Below, one piece after another: positions 44,908-53,156 of a stretch of 64,000 bases of DNA. The stretch spans positions 1 through 64,000 of the forward strand of contig NZ_JACAAX010000012.1 in the NCBI RefSeq assembly GCF_013377085.1. Reading direction: 5' to 3'. The position numbers were made by a program, and so were the translations under genes. The stretch is from Rhodoplanes sp. (GTDB taxonomy: Bacteria; Pseudomonadota; Alphaproteobacteria; Rhizobiales; Xanthobacteraceae). Every line of letters begins with the position of its first letter. Position 1 is the stretch's first letter. The notes below the pieces were generated by a model that made no database searches, had not been told where the DNA came from, and worked only from the letters and a program-made list of their open reading frames with translations.

Positions 44908-44970
44908 GTGCCGCCCTTGGAGGCGGCACATTTCATTTCTGGAGGCGGCACATCTCATTTCGTGTGCCGC
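44908..44970 (+). repeat. Tandem 22-bp repeat with hairpins in the argD leader
   Basis: Two 21-bp units (44919-44939 and 44941-44961) are identical but for one base. Both start GGAGGCGGCACAT and end TCATTTC. GTGCCGCC (44908-44915) pairs with GGCGGCAC (44922-44929), and GCGGCAC (44945-44951) pairs with GTGCCGC (44964-44970), so alternative hairpins can form. Lying between promoter and start codon, this may be an operator pair or an RNA-based control element. Confidence 0.6.
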
Positions 44971-44987
44971 GAGAAGACGATACGGCC

Positions 44988-46235
44988 ATGTCGCATCTCC
45001 TGCCGACCTATGCGCGCGCCGACCTCGCGTTCGACCGAGGTGAGGGTGCGTGGCTCGTCTCGACCGACGGCGAGCGATACCTCGACTGCCACTGCGGCGT
45101 TGCCGTCAACGCACTGGGCCACGCGCATCCTGCCTTGGTCGCGGCCCTGCAGGCACAGGCCGCCAAGGTGTGGCACGTCTCCAACCTGTTCCGCGTTCCG
45201 GATGCCGAGCGCCTGGCGGCGCGGCTGTGCGAGGCGACCTTCGCGGACCTGGTGTTCTTCTGCAATTCGGGCGCCGAAGCGATGGAAGGTGCCATCAAGG
45301 TGGCACGCAAGTACCACGCGGCGAGCGGCCATCCGGAGCGCGTGCGCATCATCACGTTCGAGGGCGCCTTTCACGGCCGCACGCTGGCCACGCTCGCGGC
45401 CGGCGGCCAGAAGAAATACCTGGAAGGCTTCGGCCCGGTCGCCGGGGGCTTCGATCAGGTGGCCTATGGCGACCTCGATGCGGTCAAGGCCGCGATCGGG
45501 CCTGAGACCGCCGCCATTCTGGTCGAGGCCGTGCAGGGCGAGGGCGGCGTGCGGGTCGGAACGCCGCAGTTCCTCCGCGGCCTGCGCGAGCTGTGCGACG
45601 CCAACGGGCTCTTGCTGGTGTTCGACGAGGTGCAGACCGGCATGGGCCGCACCGGCCCGCTGTTCGCGCATCAGCGCGTCGGCGTCGCGCCCGACGTGAT
45701 GGGCATCGCCAAGGCGCTCGGCGGCGGCTTTCCGGTCGGTGCCGTGCTCACCACCGCCGAGGCCGGCAAGGGCATGACGCCCGGCACCCACGGCTCGACC
45801 TTCGGCGGCAATCCGCTCGCCATGGCGGTCGGCAATGCCGTGCTGGACGTGATGCTGGCACCCGGCTTTCTCGAGGCGGCGCAGCGCAAGGCGCTGCTGC
45901 TCAAGCAGCGGCTCGCCGAGGTCAAGGACCGGCACCCGAGCGTGATCCGCGAGGTGCGTGGCGAAGGCCTGCTGCTCGGCCTCGCCTGCGTGGTGCCGAA
46001 CGACAGGATGATCACGGCGCTGCGCGACGAGAAGCTTCTCGCGGTCGGGGCCGGCGACAATGTGGTCCGCATCGTGCCGCCGCTGATCATCGACGAGGGC
46101 GAGATCGCCGAGGCGGTCGATCGCATCGACCGGGCCGCGAGCCGGCTGGAGAAGGCCGCCGCGGACGAGCACCAAGCCGTGCCGACGAAGAGGACGCCCG
46201 ACGACACCCCCAGCTTGGAAGGGATCAAAGGGTGA
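44988..46235 (+). CDS. argD: ArgD, acetylornithine aminotransferase
   Basis: A 415-aa class III PLP-dependent aminotransferase that makes N-acetylornithine in arginine synthesis (and may serve lysine synthesis). Motifs: [51 protein letters not shown] and the PLP Lys242 in [11 protein letters not shown]. The C-terminus has an extra hydrophilic tail of about 20 residues ([15 protein letters not shown]) beyond the typical end. The stop overlaps the argF GTG start (GTGA), so the pair is translationally coupled. Confidence 0.96.
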   Translation: MSHLLPTYARADLAFDRGEGAWLVSTDGERYLDCHCGVAVNALGHAHPALVAALQAQAAKVWHVSNLFRVPDAERLAARLCEATFADLVFFCNSGAEAMEGAIKVARKYHAASGHPERVRIITFEGAFHGRTLATLAAGGQKKYLEGFGPVAGGFDQVAYGDLDAVKAAIGPETAAILVEAVQGEGGVRVGTPQFLRGLRELCDANGLLLVFDEVQTGMGRTGPLFAHQRVGVAPDVMGIAKALGGGFPVGAVLTTAEAGKGMTPGTHGSTFGGNPLAMAVGNAVLDVMLAPGFLEAAQRKALLLKQRLAEVKDRHPSVIREVRGEGLLLGLACVVPNDRMITALRDEKLLAVGAGDNVVRIVPPLIIDEGEIAEAVDRIDRAASRLEKAAADEHQAVPTKRTPDDTPSLEGIKG

Positions 46236-47161
46236 GCGAGGTCCGTCATTTTCTCGATCTGATCGACATCCCGGTGGCGGAGCTGCGCGGCATGCTCGAC
46301 GCCAGCCGGGCCATGAAGAAAGCCCTGAAGACCGCGCCGAACGGCCAGCCGGCGCCGCTCGCCGGCAAGATGCTGGCGATGATCTTCGACCGGCCGTCGA
46401 CCCGCACCCGGGTGTCGTTCGACGTCGCCATGCGCCAGCTCGGCGGGCAGACCATCGTCCTGAACGGCAGCGAGCTGCAGCTCGGCCGCGGCGAGACGAT
46501 CGCCGACACCGCCAAGGTGATGTCGCGCTATGTCGACGCCATCATGATCCGCACCCTCGACCACGCGCGCGTCGAGGAGCTGGCGCGCGAGGCGACCGTG
46601 CCGGTGATCAACGGCCTCACCAAGCTGTCGCATCCCTGCCAGGTGATGGCCGACGTGATGACGTTCGAGGAGCATCGCGGCCCGATCCGCGGCCGCCGGA
46701 TCGCCTGGACGGGCGACGCCTCCAACGTGCTGACCTCGTGGATGCACGCGGCCGAGCGCTTCGAGTTCGAGCTCGCCGTCGCCACCCCGCCCGAGCTGGC
46801 ACCGAAGCCTGCGCTGGTCGAGTGGGTGAAGGCCTCGGGGGCCGCGATCCGGATCGGCAACGATCCCGAGGCGGCGGTCGCCGGCGCCGACTGCATCCTC
46901 ACCGACATGTGGGTGTCGATGGGCGACGAGGACGGGGCGCGCCGCCACAACCTGTTGAAGCCTTATCAGGTCAACGAGCGGCTGATGGCCAAGGCCGCGC
47001 CCGGCGCCGTGTTCATGCACTGCCTGCCCGCCCATCGCGGCGAGGAGGTCACGGCCGGCGTCATGGACGGACCGCAATCGGTGGTGTTCGACGAGGCCGA
47101 GAACCGCCTGCATGCCCAGAAGGGCATCTTGGCCTGGTGCTTCCAAGCCGTCGCGCAGTGA
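46232..47161 (+). CDS. argF: ArgF, ornithine carbamoyltransferase
   Basis: A 309-aa enzyme that forms citrulline from ornithine and carbamoyl phosphate. The carbamoyl-phosphate motif STRTR is at residues 56-60, HPCQ in [13 protein letters not shown], the ornithine-site motif in DMWVSMGDE and the catalytic Cys in [11 protein letters not shown]. The GTG start overlaps the argD stop by 4 bp. An argD-argF pair followed by hslO is a common Rhizobiales arrangement. Confidence 0.97.
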   Translation: MSEVRHFLDLIDIPVAELRGMLDASRAMKKALKTAPNGQPAPLAGKMLAMIFDRPSTRTRVSFDVAMRQLGGQTIVLNGSELQLGRGETIADTAKVMSRYVDAIMIRTLDHARVEELAREATVPVINGLTKLSHPCQVMADVMTFEEHRGPIRGRRIAWTGDASNVLTSWMHAAERFEFELAVATPPELAPKPALVEWVKASGAAIRIGNDPEAAVAGADCILTDMWVSMGDEDGARRHNLLKPYQVNERLMAKAAPGAVFMHCLPAHRGEEVTAGVMDGPQSVVFDEAENRLHAQKGILAWCFQAVAQ

Positions 47162-47280
47162 CTATCTAGGGCGGACGGCACCGCCCCAGGCGGATGCGGT
47201 CGCGTTCCCGGCCGGCGGTCTCCGCCGGTCGATGTCGCGTGTCCGGTCGCGATGCCGCGTGTCCTGTCGCAAGGAGTCCG

Positions 47281-48285
47281 ATGAGCCAGATCAGCATCCC
47301 GTCCCGCGAGCCCGGCGAGGTTCCGGTCGACGACACCGTGGTTCCGTTCGAGGTGGCGGCGCTCGACGTGCGCGGCCGCACCGTGCGGCTCGGCGCCATG
47401 GTCGACGAGATCCTCACCCGCCACGCCTATCCGACCGTGGTGTCGCGCCTGCTCGGCGAGGCGATCGTGCTGACCGTGCTGCTCGGCTCATCGCTGAAAT
47501 TCGACGGCCGCTTCATCCTGCAGACCCAGACGGACGGGCCGGTGCGCATGCTGGTGGTCGACTGGCGCAGCCCCGGCCTGGTGCGCGCCTATGCCCAGTT
47601 CGACGCCGACGCCGTCGCGGCCCTGAAGAGCCCCTCCGACACCGACCTGCTCGGCCACGGCCATCTCGCCATGACGATCGACCAGGGCGCCGACATGAAC
47701 CGCTACCAGGGCCTGGTGGCGCTCGGCGGCGGCACCCTGGAGGAGGCGGCGCACGAGTATTTCCTGCGCTCAGAGCAGATCCCGACCCGGGTCCGGCTCG
47801 CGGTCGCCGAGGAGTACTCGGCCGCCCAGGGCGGCCCCCGCCGTCGCTGGCGGGCCGGCGGCCTGCTGCTGCAGTTCCTGCCAAAGTCGACCGAGCGCAT
47901 GCGGACCGCGGATCTGCATCCGGGCGACGCCCCCGAAGGCTCGGCACCCCATGCCGTGCCGGAGGACGACGCCTGGGTGGAGGGGCAGGCGCTGGTCGAG
48001 ACCATCGACGACCTCGAGCTGCTCGACCCGGCGCTGTCGACCGAGCGGCTGTTGTTCCGGCTGTTCCACGAGCACGGCGTGCGGGTGTTCCGCGCCGTCG
48101 AGGTGGCGGCCAAGTGCTCGTGCTCGCGCGAGCGGGTGAAGGGTATCCTCGAGAGCTTCTCGACCGAGGAGCGCGCCGCCATGGTCGAGGACGGCCGCAT
48201 CGCGGTGACCTGCGAGTTCTGCAACGCCCGCTACGCCTTCGCGCCCGAGAGCGTGATCGGGGCGGAGGGCGAGGCGGAGGGGTAG
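47281..48285 (+). CDS. hslO: Hsp33 family redox-regulated chaperone
   Basis: A 334-aa cytosolic holdase switched on by oxidation. The N-terminal core (about 20-230) contains LLGEAIVLTVLLGSSLKFDG and GHLAMTIDQG. The redox switch is at the C-terminus, with zinc-binding cysteines in AKCSCSRERVKG and, about 30 residues later, CEFCNARYAF. All four are present. The ATG at 47281 is chosen over an upstream GTG because it gives the usual short N-terminus. Confidence 0.95.
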   Translation: MSQISIPSREPGEVPVDDTVVPFEVAALDVRGRTVRLGAMVDEILTRHAYPTVVSRLLGEAIVLTVLLGSSLKFDGRFILQTQTDGPVRMLVVDWRSPGLVRAYAQFDADAVAALKSPSDTDLLGHGHLAMTIDQGADMNRYQGLVALGGGTLEEAAHEYFLRSEQIPTRVRLAVAEEYSAAQGGPRRRWRAGGLLLQFLPKSTERMRTADLHPGDAPEGSAPHAVPEDDAWVEGQALVETIDDLELLDPALSTERLLFRLFHEHGVRVFRAVEVAAKCSCSRERVKGILESFSTEERAAMVEDGRIAVTCEFCNARYAFAPESVIGAEGEAEG

Positions 48286-48305
48286 GCGCCGCGGCGGACC
48301 CGGGT

Positions 48306-48332
48306 CACCTCTCCCCGCGCGCGGGGAGAGGT
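48306..48332. repeat. Short CTCTCCCC/GGGGAGAG hairpin after hslO
   Basis: CACCTCTCCCCGC and GCGGGGAGAGGT nearly abut, forming a stable stem just past the hslO stop. Likely terminator or repeat of the same family as 23217-23243. Confidence 0.55.
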
Positions 48333-48396
48333 CGGATCGCGCAGCGATCCGGGTGAGGGTGCGCCTCCGTATCCACGAGACGCCCCCTCACCCCGA

Positions 48397-48635
48397 CCCT
48401 CTCCCCGCAAGCGGGCTACGGGATGCACAGATCTCGTTTTGTCGAGACCATCTGGTGGTACGGCAAAAAGAGCGCCTTCCCCACCGTCGTCATCGCCGGG
48501 CTTGACCCGGCGATCCATCATCCTGCGAACAAAGCATTTTTGCGAAAATCGATGGATGCGCGGGTCGAGCCCGCGCATGACGCTCTCATGCATGGCAAGC
48601 GATGTGTGCATCCCGTAGCGCACGCGGGGAGAGGG
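48397..48635. mobile_element. MITE-like element with about 31-bp terminal inverted repeats
   Basis: The left end (48397-48429) starts CCCTCTCCCCGC and runs to CTACGGGATGCACA. The right end (48605-48635) is its reverse complement apart from a two-base gap and a few changes. Inside is a second inverted pair: GTCATCGCCGGGCTTGACCC near 48490 and GGGTCGAGCCCGCGCATGAC near 48562. Total about 240 bp with no coding capacity. One arm also occurs alone at 29016-29080. This looks like a non-autonomous element or composite of nested palindromic repeats. The 48286-48657 gap holds only these elements. Confidence 0.6.
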
Positions 48636-48657
48636 AGAGCCGGCGCCGTGCAAAACC

Positions 48658-49053
48658 TCAATTCACCGTGCGGGGCTGCTGACGGGGGGCGTCGAGCGAG
48701 AAGGTCGGGATCGCGATCTCGAACCGCTCGCCGCTCTCCGACGCCATCTGGTAGGTTCCGGTCATGAAGCCGGAGTCGGTCGTGAGCGGCACCCCGCTGG
48801 TGTATTCGTAGCTGGCGCCCGACACCAGCACGGGCTGCTCGCCCACCACGCCGGGCCCGCGCACCTCCTGCAGCCGGCCGAGCGCGTCGGTGATGCGCCA
48901 ATGGCGGCTCTCGAGCTGCACCGTCTCGGCGCCGTAATTGGTGATCTCGACGGTGTAGGACCAGAAGAAGTACCGCTTGTCGGCCGACGAGCGCTCCGGC
49001 AGGAAGCGCGGCGTCACCTTCACCTCGATGTCGCGGGTCCGTGCAACGAACAT
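48658..49053 (-). CDS. apaG: ApaG family protein
   Basis: A 131-aa protein made almost entirely of the ApaG fibronectin-like beta domain, linked to cobalt/magnesium efflux phenotypes in enterobacteria, with unclear biochemical role. Landmarks: FFWSYTVEITNYGAETVQL, RHWRITDALGRLQEVRGPGV, and the PLTTDSGFMTGTYQM motif. The ATG at 49051-49053 gives the family start. Divergent from the opgC gene. Confidence 0.95.
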   Translation of the reverse strand: MFVARTRDIEVKVTPRFLPERSSADKRYFFWSYTVEITNYGAETVQLESRHWRITDALGRLQEVRGPGVVGEQPVLVSGASYEYTSGVPLTTDSGFMTGTYQMASESGERFEIAIPTFSLDAPRQQPRTVN

Positions 49054-49284
49054 GGGCTCCTCGCCGAACGGGGCTCTTCGCCAGAGGCGGCGCCCCGATT
49101 CGGGGAGCCCGCCCCTTATACCCCGCGGACGGCTGCCGGACGAAGCGGCTGCAACCCGCCCCGCCGGCATCGCGGACCTTCGTCCTCGGATCGCCCCATT
49201 GCGTCGCAATATTCGCCGCCGGCATGGTAAGCAGGCGGCGCGGCGGCGCCGTACCGGGCCCGGACGCCCTCGGCGGCCACCCCG

Positions 49285-50484
49285 ATGCCGTACCGCCGCC
49301 GGACGCTGTCGACCATGGACGAGCCCATGCCGCCTGCCCCGACCGAACGGGATCTGCGCCTCGACCTGTTCCGAGGCGTGGCGCTCTGGCTGATCTTCCT
49401 CGACCACATTCCCTCGAACGTGGTGAGCTGGATCACGCTGCGCAATTACGGCTTCAGCGACGCCACCGAGATCTTCGTCTTCATCTCCGGCTACACGGCC
49501 GCCTTCGTCTATGGCGCCACCATGCAGGAGCGCGGCTTCGTGGTGGCGAGCGCACGCATCCTGCGGCGCGCCTGGCAGGTCTATGTCGCCCACATCTTCC
49601 TGTTCACCATCTACATGGCCGAGATCGCCTATGTCTCGGCGAGCTTCGAAAACCCGCTCTATGCCGAAGAAATGGGCGTGTTCGAGTTCCTGCGGCAGCC
49701 CGACGTCACCCTGGTGCAGGCGCTGCTGTTGAAGTTCAAGCCGGCCAACATGGACGTGCTGCCGCTCTACATCGCGCTGCTCGCGGCCTTTCCGCCCTAT
49801 GTCTGGCTGGTGCTCCGGGCGCCGACCGTCGCGCTCTTCGTCACCGTCGCGGTCTACGCGGCCGCCTGGCAGTTCGAGCTGAACCTGCCTGCTTATCCGA
49901 GCGGCCATTGGGTGTTCAACCCGCTCGCCTGGCAGCTCCTGTTCGCCTTCGGCGCCTGGTGCGCGCTCGGCGGCATGACGCGCATCGGCCCGTTCACGCG
50001 GTCGCCCTGGGTGGTCGGCCTCGCCGCCCTCTATCTCGCGATCTCCTTCGCCATCGTGCTGACCTGGTACGTGCCGCCCTGGACCCGTTACGTGCCGAAA
50101 TGGCTCGCCGAGTGGATGTACCCGATCGACAAGACCAATCTCGATGTCCTCCGGGTCGCCCATTTCCTCGCCCTCGCCGTCCTGACGGTGCGGTTCGTGC
50201 CGCCCGACTGGCCGGCCCTGCGGTCGCGCTGGATGCGGCCGGCGGTCATTTGCGGCCAGCATTCGCTCGAGGTCTTCTGTCTCGGCGTATTCCTTGCTTT
50301 TGCAGCGCACTTCGTCATGGCGGAGATTTCCGACGGCATCGCCATGCAAGTGTTTGTCAGTCTTCTCGGCGTTATGCTTATGATCGCAGTGGCGGCCCTG
50401 ATGAGCTGGTACAAGCAGATCGAAGGTCGCCATGCCGGATCGGGCGCGAAACGCAGCCCCGACCCGGCCGGGAGCTCGACATGA
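49285..50484 (+). CDS. opgC: OpgC family membrane acyltransferase
   Basis: A 399-aa polytopic protein of the OpgC group within acyltransferase family 3, which adds succinyl groups to osmoregulated periplasmic glucans. Ten or so helices are predicted. The N-terminal motif RLDLFRGVALWLIFLDHIPS holds the conserved Asp and His. An ATG at 49315 is an alternative start. The stop overlaps the next gene (ATGA), and two SGNH-fold secreted proteins follow, forming a likely three-gene operon for modification of a periplasmic or surface polysaccharide. Confidence 0.92.
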   Translation: MPYRRRTLSTMDEPMPPAPTERDLRLDLFRGVALWLIFLDHIPSNVVSWITLRNYGFSDATEIFVFISGYTAAFVYGATMQERGFVVASARILRRAWQVYVAHIFLFTIYMAEIAYVSASFENPLYAEEMGVFEFLRQPDVTLVQALLLKFKPANMDVLPLYIALLAAFPPYVWLVLRAPTVALFVTVAVYAAAWQFELNLPAYPSGHWVFNPLAWQLLFAFGAWCALGGMTRIGPFTRSPWVVGLAALYLAISFAIVLTWYVPPWTRYVPKWLAEWMYPIDKTNLDVLRVAHFLALAVLTVRFVPPDWPALRSRWMRPAVICGQHSLEVFCLGVFLAFAAHFVMAEISDGIAMQVFVSLLGVMLMIAVAALMSWYKQIEGRHAGSGAKRSPDPAGSST

Positions 50485-51230
50485 CCCGCGTGGTCCTCAC
50501 TCTCCTCGGCCTGATCCTCGCCGGTCCTGCGCTGGCCGGAACGGAGATGTTATGCCAAGTGCCCGAGGGGCTGGTTCAGGCGGATTTCGCCATGCCCCGG
50601 GTGGCCGCGGCCCTCGCCGCCAAGCGCCTCGAGGTGGCCGTGATCGGCAGCGCCTCCTCGGCCCTGGTGAGTCCCGGCGGAGCCGGCAAGTCCTATCCGA
50701 GCCGTCTGGAGACCGCGCTGGTCGCAGATCTGCCGGGCGTCGCCGTCCGGGTGAGCACCTACGCAAAACCCCGGCAGAGCGCCGCCGAGATGCAGCGCGA
50801 GATCGCCGGGATCCTGGCGACCCAGAAGCCGGCGCTGGTGGTCTGGCAGACCGGCACGGCCGACGCGATCCGCGGCGTCGACCCGGACGAATTCCGCACC
50901 GCACTCGAGGAAGGCGTCGATGCGTTGCAGGCGGGCGGTGCCGACATCATATTGATGAACATGCAATTCAGCCCGCGCACCGAGTCGATGATCGCACTCT
51001 CCTCCTACGCCGATGTGATGCGTTTCGTCGCGATGCAGCATTCCGTCAATCTGTTCGATCGCTTCGCCGTGATGAAGCACTGGAACGAAGCCGGCGTGTT
51101 CGACCTCAATGCCGCCACCAAGAAGCTCGACATGGCCGAGCAGGTGCATGACTGCTTCGGGCGACTACTTTCCCGACTTGTGGTAGAAGGGGCTGCCTTG
51201 ACAAGGCAGGGCGAGAAGGCAAACGATTAA
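50481..51230 (+). CDS. SGNH-fold secreted protein, probable pseudoenzyme
   Basis: A 249-aa protein with a signal peptide (1-19, ALAGT). It aligns through its length with the next gene product, sharing KPxLVxWQTGT, FAVMKxW and SYPSRLE. The SGNH catalytic residues are gone: the nucleophile position in GSSS of the paralogue is Ala58 here (IGSASS), the block III Asn (GTN) is Ala (GTA), and the terminal DxxH reads KxxD. It therefore probably binds a glycan or partner rather than hydrolysing. Starts within the opgC stop and ends 3 bp before its paralogue. Confidence 0.85.
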   Translation: MTRVVLTLLGLILAGPALAGTEMLCQVPEGLVQADFAMPRVAAALAAKRLEVAVIGSASSALVSPGGAGKSYPSRLETALVADLPGVAVRVSTYAKPRQSAAEMQREIAGILATQKPALVVWQTGTADAIRGVDPDEFRTALEEGVDALQAGGADIILMNMQFSPRTESMIALSSYADVMRFVAMQHSVNLFDRFAVMKHWNEAGVFDLNAATKKLDMAEQVHDCFGRLLSRLVVEGAALTRQGEKAND

Positions 51231-51233
51231 AAC

Positions 51234-52058
51234 ATGTCCCGTTCAGTTCTTCCCTGGCCGCGGGCCGCCGGGCTCGCGGCGTTCCTCGGGGCTTTCCTCC
51301 TCGGTCCTGCAATACCGGCATCCGCCACGGACGCGGGGCCGCCCTGCCGATCGCAGTCGGATCTGACGCGCTTCGCCGATCGGCTCGCGCGCACCGCCGA
51401 CCGGATCGCCAAGCGGCAACCGCTCACCATCGTGGCGCTCGGCTCGTCCTCGACGGCCGGGGCCGGCGCAAGCTCTCCCGACGCCTCCTATCCGAGCCGG
51501 CTCGCGGCACGGTTGCACGAGACGCTGCCGGACCAGCCCATCACGGTGCTCAACCGCGGCGTCAACGGCGAGGACGTGCAGGAGATGCTGGCGCGGTTCG
51601 AGGCCAGCGTATTGGCTGAAAAGCCTGATCTGGTGCTGTGGCAGACCGGGACCAACGCGCTGCTGCGCGGCCATTCGCTCGACACGGTGCGCACGCTCGT
51701 CAGCGAGGGTGTGGCACGCTTGAAGGCGCTCGGCGTCGACGTGGTGCTGATCGACCCGCAATACGCGCCCGCCGTGCTGGCGAAACCGCAGGTTACCGCC
51801 ATGGTGGCCCTGCTCGCCACCATGGCGCGCGACGGCCATGCCGACCTGTTTCCGCGCTTCGCCGTGATGAAGCGCTGGCACGAGATCGAGAACATCCCGG
51901 TCGAGACCTTCGTCGGGCCGGACGGGCTGCACATGAACGACTGGAGCTATGCCTGCTGCGCCCGACTGCTCGCCGATGCGATCACCGAGGCGGCGACGCG
52001 CCCCTCGACCATGGCCTCCGCGCCGAGCACGCGGCCGGCGCTCCGCCCGGCGCCCTGA
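51234..52058 (+). CDS. SGNH/GDSL hydrolase family secreted protein
   Basis: A 274-aa exported protein with a signal peptide (1-32). The SGNH blocks look intact: nucleophile Ser72 in ALGSSSTAG, Gly in NRGVNGEDV, Asn141 in WQTGTNALLRG and the catalytic pair Asp230/His233 in GPDGLHMND. Likely an acyl-ester hydrolase or acyltransferase acting in the periplasm, plausibly on the acyl group added by the OpgC-like protein. That link is inferred from the operon. A Pro/Ala/Ser-rich tail follows the domain. Confidence 0.9.
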   Translation: MSRSVLPWPRAAGLAAFLGAFLLGPAIPASATDAGPPCRSQSDLTRFADRLARTADRIAKRQPLTIVALGSSSTAGAGASSPDASYPSRLAARLHETLPDQPITVLNRGVNGEDVQEMLARFEASVLAEKPDLVLWQTGTNALLRGHSLDTVRTLVSEGVARLKALGVDVVLIDPQYAPAVLAKPQVTAMVALLATMARDGHADLFPRFAVMKRWHEIENIPVETFVGPDGLHMNDWSYACCARLLADAITEAATRPSTMASAPSTRPALRPAP

Positions 52059-52128
52059 CCGGATCGGATTGATCCGCGACCGCGTCGGACTTGGCGCAGC
52101 GCATCCGCGGGCCTATCTGCAGAGACGG

Positions 52129-52167
52129 CTCCCGAAGGGGTGACTCCCGACGGGGTGACTCCCGACG
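52129..52167. repeat. 15-bp tandem repeat, about 2.6 copies
   Basis: The unit CTCCCGACGGGGTGA is repeated at 52129, 52144 and, partially, 52159 in the gap between the SGNH gene and the small membrane protein gene. Variable-number repeats of this size can slip. No function evident. Confidence 0.7.
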
Positions 52168-52207
52168 CGGCATCCCGTGCACGGGCGCAAGAGGGTCTGC
52201 GATCGCG

Positions 52208-52390
52208 ATGTCCGAGATCCGGCTGTCCGACGTCTCCGCCCGCGCCGCGTCGCGCAGCGTGCGCCGCGGCATCGCGGTTGTCGTCGCGGTGTCGACCGTG
52301 CTGATCGCGGCGACGCTCGCGCTGTGGGCCGTCTGGGGCCCGGCCGTGTTCTACGAGGTGATCCTGGCCGGGATCGCCGCCTGTTTCTGA
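52208..52390 (+). CDS. Small single-pass membrane protein upstream of the sco gene
   Basis: A 60-aa ORF with a charged N-terminus (MSEIRLSDVSARAASRSVRR) and one long hydrophobic helix (about 22-60) ending in ACF. It ends 10 bp before the Sco gene, so co-transcription is likely, and may be a small accessory of the cytochrome oxidase assembly system. No named family recognised. The ATG at 52208 follows a weak ribosome site. Being short, it could be a chance ORF, but the hydrophobic pattern and tight spacing favour a real gene. Confidence 0.6.
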   Translation: MSEIRLSDVSARAASRSVRRGIAVVVAVSTVLIAATLALWAVWGPAVFYEVILAGIAACF

Positions 52391-52400
52391 GGAGCCCCCC

Positions 52401-52997
52401 GTGTCCTTCCGCGTTCCCCGCCTCGCTCTCCTGGCCGCCGCCTTCGGGCTCGGCCTCGTGCTCTGCCTCGGGCTGGTGCTGGTGGCGACCGGGCGCTTCA
52501 ACGGCGGCCCGGCGGGAGCGGCCGTGATCGGCGGGCCGTTCCGCCTGACCGACCAGGACGACAGGCCCATCTCGGACACGGATCTGCGCGGCAAGCCGTT
52601 CCTGATGTTCTTCGGCTTCACCCATTGCCCGGACGTCTGCCCGACGGCGCTGTTCGAGGCGTCCGAGGTGCTGCGCGCGCTCGGCCCGGAGGCGGACCGC
52701 ACCGCCGTGCTGTTCGTCTCGGTCGATCCGGAGCGCGACACCCCGGCCGTGCTGAAGGACTATCTGGGCAGCTTCGATCCGCATCTGCGCGGCGTCACCG
52801 GCACGCCCGACACCATCGCCGCCGTCGCGAAGGCGTACCGGGTCTACTACAAGAAGATCCCGCTCGAGGCCGGCGACTACACGATGGATCACACCGCCAT
52901 CGTCTATCTGATGGACAAGCAGGGCCGCTTTGTCGCACCGTTCAACATGAAGCGCCCACCCGAGCAGGCGGCGGCGGATCTGAAGAAGTATTTTTAG
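52401..52997 (+). CDS. Sco1/SenC family copper chaperone
   Basis: A 198-aa membrane-anchored thioredoxin-fold protein needed to build the CuA site of cytochrome c oxidase. The N-terminal anchor is at residues 7-30. The copper ligands are Cys76 and Cys80 in THCPDVCPT, with His164 in MDHTAIVYL. VSVDPERDTP and GTPDTIAAVAKAYRVYY are also typical. The start is GTG (52401), as no ATG precedes the anchor. Confidence 0.95.
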   Translation: MSFRVPRLALLAAAFGLGLVLCLGLVLVATGRFNGGPAGAAVIGGPFRLTDQDDRPISDTDLRGKPFLMFFGFTHCPDVCPTALFEASEVLRALGPEADRTAVLFVSVDPERDTPAVLKDYLGSFDPHLRGVTGTPDTIAAVAKAYRVYYKKIPLEAGDYTMDHTAIVYLMDKQGRFVAPFNMKRPPEQAAADLKKYF

Positions 52998-53002
52998 GCT
53001 TC

Positions 53003-53146
53003 TTCCTCACCTCCCCCTGGAGGGGGGAGGTCGCCGAGCAAAGCTCGGCGGGAGGGGGTGATCGGCGAAGCCGAGCTTGCGGCTTCACCCCACCCCGGTC
53101 GCGAGCTTCGCCCGCGCCCGACCCTCCCCCTCCAGGGGAGGGTGAA
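53003..53146. repeat. Large palindromic repeat, inverted copy of 29948-30090
   Basis: The outer arms TTCCTCACCTCCCCCTGGAG and CTCCAGGGGAGGGTGAA enclose GGGTGATCGGCGAAGCCGAG and CTTGCGGCTTCACCCCACCC. It lies between the convergent sco and FAD-oxidoreductase genes and shares its blocks, in reverse order, with the element near 30 kb. Confidence 0.8.
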
Positions 53147-53156
53147 CGCCGCGGCT

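Noticed and set aside
48231-48653. A 140-codon minus-strand frame after hslO
   Set aside because: It consists almost entirely of dispersed palindromic repeats, which often read as open frames.
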